Notes under the pieces: generated by a model
Seen by the model: the letters and a program-made list of their open reading frames with translations, nothing else
Databases searched by the model: none
What the model was told of the DNA's origin: nothing
Shown here: positions 1 through 7,412 of the stretch, one piece after another
Numbering within the stretch: position 1 is the stretch's first letter
How the letters are laid out: the number at the start of each line of letters is the position of its first letter
Source of the DNA: Clostridiales bacterium
Lineage (GTDB): Bacteria > Bacillota > Clostridia > Lutisporales > Lutisporaceae
Reading direction: 5' to 3'
Assembly (NCBI GenBank): GCA_012842725.1
Contig: DUSG01000127.1
Span: forward strand, 1 to 13,224
Length of the DNA: 13,224 nucleotides
Made by a program: the position numbers and the translations under genes

Positions 1-729
1 ATAGGAATTGAAAACAATAAGCCTGATGCATTGGAAGCAGTATACAACGCAGCTAAAGATGAAAAAGGTATAGAAGTTGTTGCTCTTAAGACTAAATATC
101 CTCAAGGTGCGGAGAAACAGCTTATTTATGCATGTACAGGAAGAGAAGTACCTTCCGGAGGATTACCTGCAGACGTAGGTGTAGTTGTAAACAACGTAGG
201 AACGGCTGCTGCAATAGCAGAAGCCATCAAAACAGGTATGCCTTTGATTCAGAGAATCGTAACTGTAACCGGAAAAGGCGTAAAGAACCCTCAAAATCTG
301 CTTGTTAAAATTGGGACATCCTTTAGAGATGTAATCGAACAATGCGGTGGATTTAATGGAAAAGTAGGAAAAGTGATCGCAGGCGGTCCTATGATGGGTA
401 TCGCTCAGTTTTCCATAGATATTCCTGTAATAAAAGGAACATCAGGTATATTGGTTTTGACAGAAGAAGAAGCAAAACTGCCTGAACCGTCAAATTGCAT
501 CAGATGCGGTAAATGCGTAAATGTATGCCCTATAAACCTTATGCCGTTCATGATAAGCAATTATTCATTACTGGATAGGTTTGATAAGGCCGAAGAAGTA
601 AATGCTTTGGACTGCATAGAGTGTGGCTCCTGCTCTTTTATTTGCCCTGCAAAGAGACCTTTGGTTGATTCTATCAGGGTTGCAAAAAGAGAAATTATGG
701 CAAAGCGTAAAAAAGCGCAGTCCAAGTGA
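1..729 (+). CDS. rnfC: Ion-translocating oxidoreductase (Rnf) complex subunit C, C-terminal part
   Basis: The frame is open from base 1, so the 5' end lies left of the window; about 242 residues are visible. RnfC is the peripheral NADH/FMN-binding subunit that exchanges electrons with NAD(H). The first visible residues, IGIENNKPDA, match the conserved core just after the flavin/NAD-binding region. Two ferredoxin-type motifs follow: C-IR-C-GK-C-VNV-CP (bases 496-531) and C-IE-C-GS-C-SFI-CP (bases 613-648), each able to hold a [4Fe-4S] cluster. The basic tail ends in KRKKAQSK. The stop at 727-729 lies 11 bases before the rnfD start, which fits a single operon. Order and motifs favour Rnf over Nqr, whose NqrA lacks these two clusters. 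Recognition is very secure; only the start is unknown. Confidence 0.96.
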   Translation: MGIENNKPDALEAVYNAAKDEKGIEVVALKTKYPQGAEKQLIYACTGREVPSGGLPADVGVVVNNVGTAAAIAEAIKTGMPLIQRIVTVTGKGVKNPQNLLVKIGTSFRDVIEQCGGFNGKVGKVIAGGPMMGIAQFSIDIPVIKGTSGILVLTEEEAKLPEPSNCIRCGKCVNVCPINLMPFMISNYSLLDRFDKAEEVNALDCIECGSCSFICPAKRPLVDSIRVAKREIMAKRKKAQSK

Positions 730-740
730 TGGGAGGTATA

Positions 741-1697
741 ATGTTGGAAAACACAATGTTTAGAGTAACTTCTTCTCCTCACATTAGATCAGGAGAAACC
801 ACTCAAAGAATAATGCTGGATGTAATCATAGCTTTGCTACCTGCATTAGCAGCAGGGATATACTATTTTGGAATGAGATCATTACTTGTAACTTTAGTTT
901 CTGTTGTATTTGCAGTGGTAACTGAGTTTGTGATGCAGAAATTATTGAAAAGGCCTGTAACTATAAATGATTTAAGTGCAGTTGTAACAGGCATATTGTT
1001 AGCATTTAATGTGCCCTCAACAGCTCCGTTGTGGATGGTAGCAATAGGTGCCATATTTGCTATTGCTGTAGCAAAACATTGTTTTGGCGGATTAGGACAT
1101 AATTTCATAAACCCAGCGCTGGCGGCAAGAGCCATGTTATTGGCATCCTGGCCTGTAAGAATGACTTCTTCAGCATTTGTATCACCTGGAGTTGATGCTG
1201 TAAGTACAGCAACTCCTTTGGAAGCATTATCTTTAGGGACAATGGAAAATTTACCTTCTTTAATGGATTTATTTATAGGCAATGTTGCCGGGTGTATAGG
1301 AGAAACTTCTGCATTAGCATTGCTCATAGGTGGACTTTATCTGATATATAGAGGCGTAATAAGTTTCACAATTCCTGTAACATATATTGGAACCGTTGCA
1401 ATACTTTCTTTTATATTTGGAGGATTCAGTCCATATATTGCTGTTTATCATGTATTGGCAGGAGGATTATTCTTAGGAGCAATTTTCATGGCAACTGATT
1501 ATTCATCAAGCCCTATGACTCCAAAAGGTCAGATTATAATGGGTCTAGGAGCAGGTATCCTTACTACTCTTATAAGATTCTACGGCGCATATCCGGAAGG
1601 GGTATCTTATTCAATACTTTTGATGAATGTTGCCACTCCCTTAATAGATAGATTTACTATGCCGAGGAAATTTGGGGAGGTGAAAAAAAGTGCGTGA
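741..1697 (+). CDS. rnfD: Rnf complex subunit D, membrane flavoprotein
   Basis: This integral-membrane subunit of Rnf/Nqr carries a covalent FMN and forms part of the electron and ion path. The preferred start is ATG 741, giving 318 residues (MLENTMFRVTSSPHIRSG). It follows the ribosome binding site GGGAGG at 731-736, although the spacing is short; TTG 744 would give better spacing. The in-frame GTG at 726 lies upstream of that site and is less likely. Many hydrophobic helices alternate with short loops, and GHNFINPALAARA is a family signature. The sequence DAVSTATPLEAL near residue 158 sits where family members attach FMN through a phosphoester to Thr; the site reads S-T-A-T here rather than the common S-G-A-T. 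The 3' end overlaps rnfG by 8 bases, suggesting translational coupling. Confidence 0.96.
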   Translation: MLENTMFRVTSSPHIRSGETTQRIMLDVIIALLPALAAGIYYFGMRSLLVTLVSVVFAVVTEFVMQKLLKRPVTINDLSAVVTGILLAFNVPSTAPLWMVAIGAIFAIAVAKHCFGGLGHNFINPALAARAMLLASWPVRMTSSAFVSPGVDAVSTATPLEALSLGTMENLPSLMDLFIGNVAGCIGETSALALLIGGLYLIYRGVISFTIPVTYIGTVAILSFIFGGFSPYIAVYHVLAGGLFLGAIFMATDYSSSPMTPKGQIIMGLGAGILTTLIRFYGAYPEGVSYSILLMNVATPLIDRFTMPRKFGEVKKSA

Positions 1698-2274
1698 TTA
1701 TGTAAGGCTTACAGGAATACTTTTAGCAGTTTGTGTAGTAGCAGCAGCGGTGTTGGGAGTTACAAACTACATTACTGCTGATAAGATAGCTGAACAGGCT
1801 GCTTTAGCAAACGATCAAGCTCGAAGAAGCGTACTTTCTCAGGCTCAAGAGTTTACGTTGCTTGATGGACAGGAGGTTTCCGAGCTTCTATCTAAAGCCG
1901 AATATGATAGCATCAGAGAGGTTTATGTAGCAAAAGCAGATGGGGATATAATTGGTTATGCAATTAAAACTTCCCCAAAAGGTTATGGCGGCGAGATAGA
2001 AGTTATGGTTGGAATAGATACTGAAGGCACAGTAACCGGTATTAAAGTCGGAAATAACAGTGAAACACCGGGACTGGGTCAGAATGCGACAAAACCTGAG
2101 TTTCAAGCTCAATTTACAGGCAAGAATTGGAACGAGGGTGTAACGGTTATAAAGAGCGGCACTCCAAAAGATAATGAGATTGTCGCCATTGCAGGTGCTA
2201 CAATAACATCAAATGCTGTAACTAATGGTGTAAATCAGGCACTTAATCTGGCAAAAGAATTGTCAGGCAATTAA
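1690..2274 (+). CDS. rnfG: Rnf complex subunit G, periplasm-facing FMN-binding protein
   Basis: RnfG is a single-pass membrane subunit whose extracytoplasmic FMN_bind domain carries covalent FMN. The product has 194 residues. A membrane segment spans about residues 7-27, followed by a soluble domain with GYGGEIEVMVGID, the family motif SETPGLG, and IAGATITSNAVT near the C-terminus. By family knowledge Thr171 in A-G-A-T is the expected flavin attachment site. The GTG start at 1690 is supported by GGGGAGG at 1674-1680 with 9-base spacing, and it lies inside the last codons of rnfD. The ribosome binding site is therefore within rnfD coding sequence, so the two subunits are probably made in step. 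Confidence 0.96.
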   Translation: MRDYVRLTGILLAVCVVAAAVLGVTNYITADKIAEQAALANDQARRSVLSQAQEFTLLDGQEVSELLSKAEYDSIREVYVAKADGDIIGYAIKTSPKGYGGEIEVMVGIDTEGTVTGIKVGNNSETPGLGQNATKPEFQAQFTGKNWNEGVTVIKSGTPKDNEIVAIAGATITSNAVTNGVNQALNLAKELSGN

Positions 2275-2293
2275 GGGTTTGGGGGTGAAATGA

Positions 2294-2887
2294 ATGAAAT
2301 TGTGGAAGGATTTTACAAATGGAATAATTAAAGAAAACCCTACATTGAGGTTAGTGTTAGGTACATGTCCTACATTAGCTGTAACTACTGCCGTATTTAA
2401 TGGTATAGGAATGGGAATTGCAGCAACGGCTGTTTTGATAGGCTCCAATCTTATTATATCTTTGATCAACAAAATAGTTCCAAATGAAGTAAGAATACCA
2501 ATTTACATTGTAGTTATTGCAACATTCGTTACTGCGGTACAAATGCTTATAAAAGCTTATTCTCCGGCTCTCGACAGTGCATTAGGAATATTTATTCCTT
2601 TGATAGTTGTTAACTGTATAATACTGGCAAGAGCTGAATCATTTGCATCAAAAAATCCACCATTAAATTCAATAATGGACGGAATAGGAATGGGAATTGG
2701 TTTTACATTGGCTCTTTTGATTATTAGTGCTGTAAGAGAGATTTTTGGAGCAGGTACTTTCTTAGGTATGCCTATATTCGGAGAAGCTTTTGAACCTGCT
2801 TTAATATTGATACTTCCTCCCGGAGGATTCTTGGTGTTCGGTTTGACTATAGCTTTAGTAAACAAATTAACAGCTAAAAAAGCGTAG
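2294..2887 (+). CDS. rnfE: Rnf complex subunit E, integral membrane protein
   Basis: RnfE and RnfA are paralogous membrane proteins that pack together with inverted topology and, by family knowledge, hold a membrane-embedded [2Fe-2S] centre. The product has 197 residues and about six hydrophobic helices. The two expected cysteine sites are visible: LGTCPTLAVT (Cys25) and VVNCIILARAE (Cys108). GIGMGI occurs twice, at the start of two helices. The start ATG 2294 is preceded by the site GGGGGTGA; the ATG at 2290 is out of frame. The gap after rnfG is 19 bases. The assignment to E rather than A rests on NPTLRLVLGTCPTLAVTTA and on gene order. Confidence 0.96.
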   Translation: MKLWKDFTNGIIKENPTLRLVLGTCPTLAVTTAVFNGIGMGIAATAVLIGSNLIISLINKIVPNEVRIPIYIVVIATFVTAVQMLIKAYSPALDSALGIFIPLIVVNCIILARAESFASKNPPLNSIMDGIGMGIGFTLALLIISAVREIFGAGTFLGMPIFGEAFEPALILILPPGGFLVFGLTIALVNKLTAKKA

Positions 2888-2902
2888 GGAGGGGACGAGA
2901 AC

Positions 2903-3475
2903 ATGAAATTAGTAATAATACTTTTAAGTGCTATATTTGTAAATAACTTTGTTCTCTCCAGGTTCTTGGGAATATGCCCATTTTTAGGTGTTTCCAAAAA
3001 AGTTGAAACTGCAGTTGGAATGGGTCTTGCAGTTACCTTTGTCATGGCGTTGGCATCCGTGATAACTTGGATTGTGCAAAGATTAGTATTGGATATATTA
3101 GGTATCGCATATATGCAGACTATCGCATTTATTCTGGTTATTGCAGGTCTTGTCCAATTTGTCGAAATGGTTATTAAAAAGACAAGTCCTACTCTTTATC
3201 AGGCATTAGGTGTTTATCTTCCATTGATAACTACCAACTGTGCTGTATTGGGTGTCGCAATATTGAATATAGATAGTGGTTATAACTTGATTGAGACTTT
3301 GATCAACGGTATAGGAGGAGCTTTGGGTTTCACTCTGGCAATTGTTCTTTTTGCAGGAATCAGAGAAAGACTTGAAACAGCTCCTTATCCTAAGGCTTTG
3401 GATGGATTTCCCATTGCTCTTATTGCTGCAAGTCTGATGTCAATAGCATTTTTAGGTTTCAGCGGCTTGCTGTAA
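2903..3475 (+). CDS. rnfA: Rnf complex subunit A, integral membrane protein
   Basis: This is the second half of the RnfA/RnfE pair in the membrane core. The product has 190 residues and six predicted helices. NNFVLSRFLGICPFLGV (Cys25) and TTNCAVLGVAI (Cys113) are the two conserved cysteine sites expected to bind the shared [2Fe-2S] centre, in the same relative places as in RnfE. The ATG at 2903 follows the strong site GGGAGGGG (2888-2895) with 7-base spacing. It starts 15 bases after rnfE and ends 30 bases before rnfB, consistent with one transcript. The reading frame is intact and of normal family length. Confidence 0.96.
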   Translation: MKLVIILLSAIFVNNFVLSRFLGICPFLGVSKKVETAVGMGLAVTFVMALASVITWIVQRLVLDILGIAYMQTIAFILVIAGLVQFVEMVIKKTSPTLYQALGVYLPLITTNCAVLGVAILNIDSGYNLIETLINGIGGALGFTLAIVLFAGIRERLETAPYPKALDGFPIALIAASLMSIAFLGFSGLL

Positions 3476-3505
3476 TGTGTAAACTTTGGAAAGAGGTGAA
3501 TTACC

Positions 3506-4483
3506 TTGATAAATGATATACTATGGCCGGTGGCTACACTTGGAGGCTTGGCAATATTTTTCGGTATAGTCCTTGCTTATGCATCGAAGAAGTTTGCTGT
3601 AGAAACAGACCCCAAAGTAGATGAAATAAGAGCTGTTTTACCAGGAGCAAACTGTGGTGGTTGTGGTTATCCAGGATGTGATGGATTAGCAGAAGCAATT
3701 GCTATCGGAAAAGCTCCTGTAAATGCATGCCCTGTTGGAGGTGCAGATGTAGCAAAAAAAGTTGCTGAAATAATGGGAGTTGCTGCAGAAGAGACAGAGA
3801 GGATGGTAGCTCGAGTTATCTGTGGCGGAGATTGTGATAATGCAAAAGAAAAATATGAATATCAGGGTATACAGGATTGTAAAGCAGCAGAAATACTAGC
3901 TGGAGGAAGTAAAAGTTGTAGATTTGGATGTACTGGATTGGGAACCTGTGAGAGATTATGTCCGTTTGATGCTATACATGTGGTAAACGGTGTTGCAGTA
4001 GTGGACGAAGAAAAATGTACAGCATGCGGAATATGTATAGAAAATTGCCCGAAAAAGATAATAGAATTAGTTCCTGTATCAAAACTGGTTAGAGTATTGT
4101 GCAAAAATACTGATAAAGGCAAAGCGGTGGTTGAAGTTTGCAAGGTTGGTTGCATAGCATGTCAGAAATGTGTTAAGGCTTGTCAGTTTGATGCAATGAC
4201 CTTTGAAAACAACCTGGCAAAGATAGACTACAGCAAGTGCACAAATTGTATGGTCTGCGCAGAAGTATGTCCAACCAAGACCATATATGCTGATTTCAGC
4301 AGAAGAAAGAAAGCTTATATAGATCAGGAATTATGCATAGGTTGTACAATTTGTAAAAAGCAATGTAAATTTGATGCTATAGAAGGAGAACTTAAGGAAA
4401 AGCATAAAGTATTAGAAGATAAATGCACAGGTTGTGGTCAATGTGCTATTAAATGTCCAAAGAAATGTATTGAAATGAGATAA
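3506..4483 (+). CDS. rnfB: Rnf complex subunit B, polyferredoxin electron-entry subunit
   Basis: RnfB accepts electrons from soluble ferredoxin and passes them into the membrane part of Rnf. The product has 325 residues and starts at TTG 3506, chosen because GAGGTG at 3493-3498 lies 7 bases upstream and the encoded N-terminus is the usual membrane anchor (about residues 5-27). An Fe-S domain follows with Cys50, 53, 58 and 75 (NCGGCGYPGC). Six ferredoxin-like four-cysteine sets come next: 138/142/148/152, 171/174/177/181, 216/219/222/226, 245/248/251/255, 277/280/283/287 and 307/310/313/317. Further cysteines at 106, 110, 125, 199 and 212 are unassigned. The last four sets form a C-terminal extension absent from the short proteobacterial RnfB/RsxB. 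This is the last rnf gene and is followed by a hairpin. Confidence 0.96.
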   Translation: MINDILWPVATLGGLAIFFGIVLAYASKKFAVETDPKVDEIRAVLPGANCGGCGYPGCDGLAEAIAIGKAPVNACPVGGADVAKKVAEIMGVAAEETERMVARVICGGDCDNAKEKYEYQGIQDCKAAEILAGGSKSCRFGCTGLGTCERLCPFDAIHVVNGVAVVDEEKCTACGICIENCPKKIIELVPVSKLVRVLCKNTDKGKAVVEVCKVGCIACQKCVKACQFDAMTFENNLAKIDYSKCTNCMVCAEVCPTKTIYADFSRRKKAYIDQELCIGCTICKKQCKFDAIEGELKEKHKVLEDKCTGCGQCAIKCPKKCIEMR

Positions 4484-4488
4484 TTTTA

Positions 4489-4519
4489 GGAAAGGCGGAT
4501 ACTTGGTATCTGCCTTTCC
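4489..4519 (+). terminator. Probable terminator hairpin after rnfB
   Basis: Five bases after the rnfB stop, GGAAAGGCGGATAC pairs with GTATCTGCCTTTCC over 14 pairs (one G-T) around a TTG loop. The following sequence, ATATTTATGT, is only moderately T-rich, so termination may be partial. The position at the end of the rnf genes supports the call. Confidence 0.65.
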
Positions 4520-4525
4520 ATATTT

Positions 4526-4543
4526 ATGTAAAGTAATTTACAT
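4526..4543. promoter_or_regulatory. Operator-like palindrome upstream of the DUF4321-maf pair
   Basis: ATGTAAA-gtaa-TTTACAT is a perfect 7-bp dyad just after the rnfB hairpin. The half-site ATGTAAA recurs at 4619-4625, close to a possible -10 element TATTAT (4615-4620). A TTGACC at 4589-4594 could be a -35 element, but the 20-base spacer is long. It could bind a regulator of the downstream pair, or be chance in AT-rich DNA. Confidence 0.25.
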
Positions 4544-4676
4544 CATTGAAGTTGTGAAGCATTAGTGATAAACTGATATGGAGGATTTTTGACCGAATTT
4601 ATAGAATTATTGCGTATTATGTAAATAGATTTTTTGTTTTATCGTTTAAATATTGTATATGAGAGGTGTATTTTCT

Positions 4677-4928
4677 ATGATGAGAAATACCGGGAAAAGT
4701 GGTTGGATTCTTCTGCTTATATTATTATGCGGTATTGTAATTGGTGGATTTATTGGCGAAATACTTGGAAATCTGCTTCCTATACTCAAGTATGGATATA
4801 GCATTGGAGTCAGCCCACATACATATGATTTTAGAATACTTAAACTGACTTTTGGCTTAACTTTTAATATCAACATGTTTTCCATACTGGGAATAATAAT
4901 TTCTATATTAATATTCAGAAGACTGTAG
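4677..4928 (+). CDS. Small membrane protein, DUF4321-like
   Basis: The product has 83 residues from ATG 4677, which follows GAGAGGTG (4661-4668) with 8-base spacing; an in-frame TTG at 4653 lies upstream of that site and is rejected. Two hydrophobic helices (about residues 9-29 and 63-80) flank a short segment, LPILKYGYSIGVSPHTYDFRI, followed by LKLTFGLTFNINMFSILG. This layout and the pairing with maf match what I recall of the DUF4321 family in Clostridia, whose function is unknown. Its stop abuts the maf ribosome binding site, so the two genes are very probably co-transcribed. A structural membrane role is only a guess. Confidence 0.85.
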   Translation: MMRNTGKSGWILLLILLCGIVIGGFIGEILGNLLPILKYGYSIGVSPHTYDFRILKLTFGLTFNINMFSILGIIISILIFRRL

Positions 4929-4937
4929 GTGAAATTT

Positions 4938-5516
4938 ATGCGTATAATCCTTGCTTCTAATTCTCCTAGAAGAAAAGAGATTCTTTCTCATCTTAAGATT
5001 CCATATGAAGTCATATCCTCAGATTACGAGGAAAGTGAAAAAGAATCAGATCCCTATAAATTAGCAATGTTATTTGCTCAGAATAAAGCTGAAAACGTTG
5101 CAAAAAAAATTAAAGATGAAGCATTGGTTATCGGAGCAGATACAATAGTATATAAAAATGAGATAATGGGCAAGCCCAAGGATAGATATGATGCGGTTGA
5201 GATGCTTAAAAAACTAAGTGCATCAACTCATAGTGTCATAACCGGAATTTCGGTTATAAAAACGCCTAAAATGATAATTGCGACTGATTACGAGGAAACT
5301 TTAGTTAAATTCAAGAAGCTGACTCTTGATGAGATAAATGCTTATGTTGATTCCGGAGAACCTATGGACAAAGCAGGTGCATATGCCATTCAAGGCTTGG
5401 GTTCTCTTTTGGTGGAAAGAATAGAGGGATGCTATTTTAATGTAGTTGGACTTCCTGTTTATAAGTTATCTGTCATGTTAGAAAAGTTTGGGTATAAGTG
5501 CTTAAACCATGAGTAA
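4938..5516 (+). CDS. maf: Maf family nucleoside triphosphate pyrophosphatase
   Basis: Maf proteins hydrolyse non-canonical or pyrimidine nucleoside triphosphates (typically dTTP/UTP) to the monophosphate and pyrophosphate in the cytoplasm, and overexpression can affect septum formation. The product has 192 residues. The N-terminal substrate loop IILASNSPRR is visible, as are GADTIVYKNE with the expected catalytic Asp68, GKPKDRYDAVEML, STHSVITGISV, and AGAYAIQGLGSLLVERIEGCYFNVVGLP in the C-terminal half. ATG 4938 is preferred because AGGTGA lies 5 bases upstream; GTG 4929 overlaps that site. The full family length is present. It sits upstream of radC-mreB, a common clostridial arrangement. Specificity within Maf cannot be decided by eye. 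Confidence 0.95.
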   Translation: MRIILASNSPRRKEILSHLKIPYEVISSDYEESEKESDPYKLAMLFAQNKAENVAKKIKDEALVIGADTIVYKNEIMGKPKDRYDAVEMLKKLSASTHSVITGISVIKTPKMIIATDYEETLVKFKKLTLDEINAYVDSGEPMDKAGAYAIQGLGSLLVERIEGCYFNVVGLPVYKLSVMLEKFGYKCLNHE

Positions 5517-5646
5517 AAGCATTATATGTGTCAATGAGTGCATTTGGTAAAGTATGTAAAAGCGGTTATTTGTTTTCAAAAATATAATTCTGATTGGAAG
5601 TTTTGATTTTAGGTTAACAATACATATTATACGAGGAGTGGCTTTT

Positions 5647-6342
5647 GTGGCAGAAATTAAGTACAATGTTGCTATTTCTGATCTACCAGAAAGCGAAAGG
5701 CCCAGAGAAAAAATGTATAAAATGGGACCTAAAGCGTTATCAAATGCAGAATTGTTGGCAATAATACTAAGGACTGGAATAAAAAATCAAAGCGCATTGA
5801 ATTTAGCATATAAAATTCTATCCAAACATAATGGTCTCAGGTTTCTAGTTAATACAACAGTAGAAGAATTAAGCCAGATTGATGGAATAGGATTAGCTAA
5901 AGCTACTCAACTCATGGCAGCTGCTGAACTAGGCAGAAGAATATCTCAATACAAAACAGATGATGAGATATACATAAGATGTCCTAAAGATGCTGCAGAA
6001 TTGTTGATGGAAGATATGCGCTATCTGAATAAGGAGCATATGAAAGTAATACTGCTGAACATTAAATGCAAAGTAATAAGTGTGGAAGAAATCTCTGTAG
6101 GAAGTTTGAGTTCTTCTTTGGCCCATCCGAGAGAGATATTTATACCTGCTGTAAAAAAATCAAGTGCTGCTATCATTATGGTACATAATCATCCCAGCGG
6201 AGACCCGCATCCTAGTAAGGATGACGTGGATTTAACCAAAAGAATATATGAGGCAGGTAAAATTTTGGGAATAGAACTTTATGACCATATAATAATAGGA
6301 AATGGAAATTATGTAAGTTTAAAGGAAAAAAATCTATTTTAA
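5647..6342 (+). CDS. radC: RadC family JAB1/MPN-domain protein
   Basis: The product has 231 residues from GTG 5647, chosen because GAGGAG (5633-5638) is 8 bases upstream; the GTG at 5638 overlaps that site. The N-terminal part has LPESERPREKM and a helix-hairpin-helix (LSQIDGIGLAKATQLMAAAELGRR). The C-terminal JAB1/MPN domain has the full metal motif H-x-H-x7-S-x2-D: His180, His182, Ser190 and Asp193, within HNHPSGDPHPSKDD. This predicts a zinc-binding fold. Despite the name, a direct DNA-repair role for RadC is not established. A TATAAT at 5583-5588 lies in the 130-base gap before the gene but has no convincing -35 partner. mreB follows after 19 bases, so this gene may begin the wall-elongation transcript. 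Confidence 0.95.
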   Translation: MAEIKYNVAISDLPESERPREKMYKMGPKALSNAELLAIILRTGIKNQSALNLAYKILSKHNGLRFLVNTTVEELSQIDGIGLAKATQLMAAAELGRRISQYKTDDEIYIRCPKDAAELLMEDMRYLNKEHMKVILLNIKCKVISVEEISVGSLSSSLAHPREIFIPAVKKSSAAIIMVHNHPSGDPHPSKDDVDLTKRIYEAGKILGIELYDHIIIGNGNYVSLKEKNLF

Positions 6343-6361
6343 TCGAGGAGGAAAATTACAA

Positions 6362-7393
6362 ATGGGGTTATTTAGCGCTTTTTCAAAGGATATTGCAATA
6401 GATTTAGGAACTGCTAATACACTTGTATACTTAAAAGGTAAAGGTATAGTCATTAGAGAACCTTCAGTTGTGGCGATAAATACAGAAACTGATACGGTAA
6501 AAGCCGTAGGTGAGGAAGCGAAAAAAATGATTGGAAGAACTCCAGGTAATATTGTAGCTATAAGACCTATGAAGGATGGCGTAATTGCAGATTTTCATAT
6601 AACTCAAAGTATGTTAAAATACTTTATAAGGCAAGTTTCAAAGAATGTTTCCATTGGTAAGCCCAGAGTATTGGTAAGCGTGCCATCGGGTATTACAGAA
6701 GTGGAACGACGAGCCGTTGAAGAAGCTGCTCTTCAGGCAGGTGCGAAAGTAGCTAAAGTTATAGAAGAACCACTGGCTGCTGCTATAGGGGCAGGATTAC
6801 CGGTAGCAGAACCTACCGGTAGTATGATAGTAAACATAGGTGGCGGTACTACTGAAATCGCTGTATTATCTTTAGGCGGAATTGTTACATGCAGATCAAT
6901 AAGATCAGCAGGGGATAAGTTTGATGAAGCCATTGTAAATTATGTAAAGAGAAACTATAATCTTGCTATAGGTCTAAGGACAGCTGAGGAGATAAAAATA
7001 AGCATTGGATCTGTTTATCCTATGGATAGAGAAGATTACATGGATGTTAGAGGTAGAGATTTGGTGACAGGTCTTCCGAAGACTATAAAGATTTCATCAT
7101 CGGAAGTACAAGAAGCATTGAAAGAACCAGTGGAAGTAATGATTGAAGGTGTAAAATCAACCCTTGAAAAAACACCACCTGAACTGGCTTCTGACATTAT
7201 GGACAGGGGAATAATGGTTTCAGGAGGGGGAGCTTTATTAAGAGGGATTGATTCTTTGCTAAGAAAAGAAACGGGTATACCTGTTCAAATAGCAGATTCA
7301 CCTCTGGATTGCGTGGTTATGGGAGCAGGAAAAGCATTGGAACAGTTCGATCAGATTAATAATTCTCCATATAACAATAGGCAAAGAAGATAG
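6362..7393 (+). CDS. mreB: Rod shape-determining protein MreB (bacterial actin)
   Basis: MreB polymerises on the inner membrane face and organises lateral-wall synthesis with MreC, MreD, RodA and PBP2. The product has 343 residues from ATG 6362, with GAGGAGG 10 bases upstream. The hydrophobic N-terminus MGLFSAF can serve as a membrane anchor. The phosphate-1 loop IDLGTANTLVY, VIEEPLAAAIG (Glu136 at the catalytic position) and GGGALLRG of the adenosine pocket are intact. The phosphate-2 loop reads NIGGGTTEIAV, with Asn158 (codon AAC at 6833-6835) where most MreB proteins have Asp. The Asn might alter ATP hydrolysis, or be normal for this lineage. Position directly before mreC and mreD supports MreB rather than a stand-alone Mbl-type paralogue. 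Confidence 0.97.
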   Translation: MGLFSAFSKDIAIDLGTANTLVYLKGKGIVIREPSVVAINTETDTVKAVGEEAKKMIGRTPGNIVAIRPMKDGVIADFHITQSMLKYFIRQVSKNVSIGKPRVLVSVPSGITEVERRAVEEAALQAGAKVAKVIEEPLAAAIGAGLPVAEPTGSMIVNIGGGTTEIAVLSLGGIVTCRSIRSAGDKFDEAIVNYVKRNYNLAIGLRTAEEIKISIGSVYPMDREDYMDVRGRDLVTGLPKTIKISSSEVQEALKEPVEVMIEGVKSTLEKTPPELASDIMDRGIMVSGGGALLRGIDSLLRKETGIPVQIADSPLDCVVMGAGKALEQFDQINNSPYNNRQRR

Positions 7394-7412
7394 CATTTGG
7401 AGCGTGAACCGA

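Noticed and set aside
863..1327. Open frame of about 154 codons on the - strand inside rnfD
   Set aside because: It lies opposite strongly conserved rnfD codons, has no ribosome binding site that I can see, and its composition is that of a complementary shadow of membrane-protein codons.
2557..3045. Open frame of about 162 codons on the - strand across rnfE and rnfA
   Set aside because: It spans the junction of two well-recognised genes on the other strand and has no family resemblance.
1..4483. Nqr (Na+-translocating NADH:quinone reductase) instead of Rnf
   Set aside because: RnfC has two [4Fe-4S] motifs, RnfB is a polyferredoxin, and there is no NqrF-type flavoprotein; order C-D-G-E-A-B is that of Rnf.
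6798..6821. 9-bp inverted repeat TACCGGTAG/CTACCGGTA within mreB
   Set aside because: It falls in conserved codons for LPVAEPTGS with a 6-base loop; short and explained by coding constraint plus chance.
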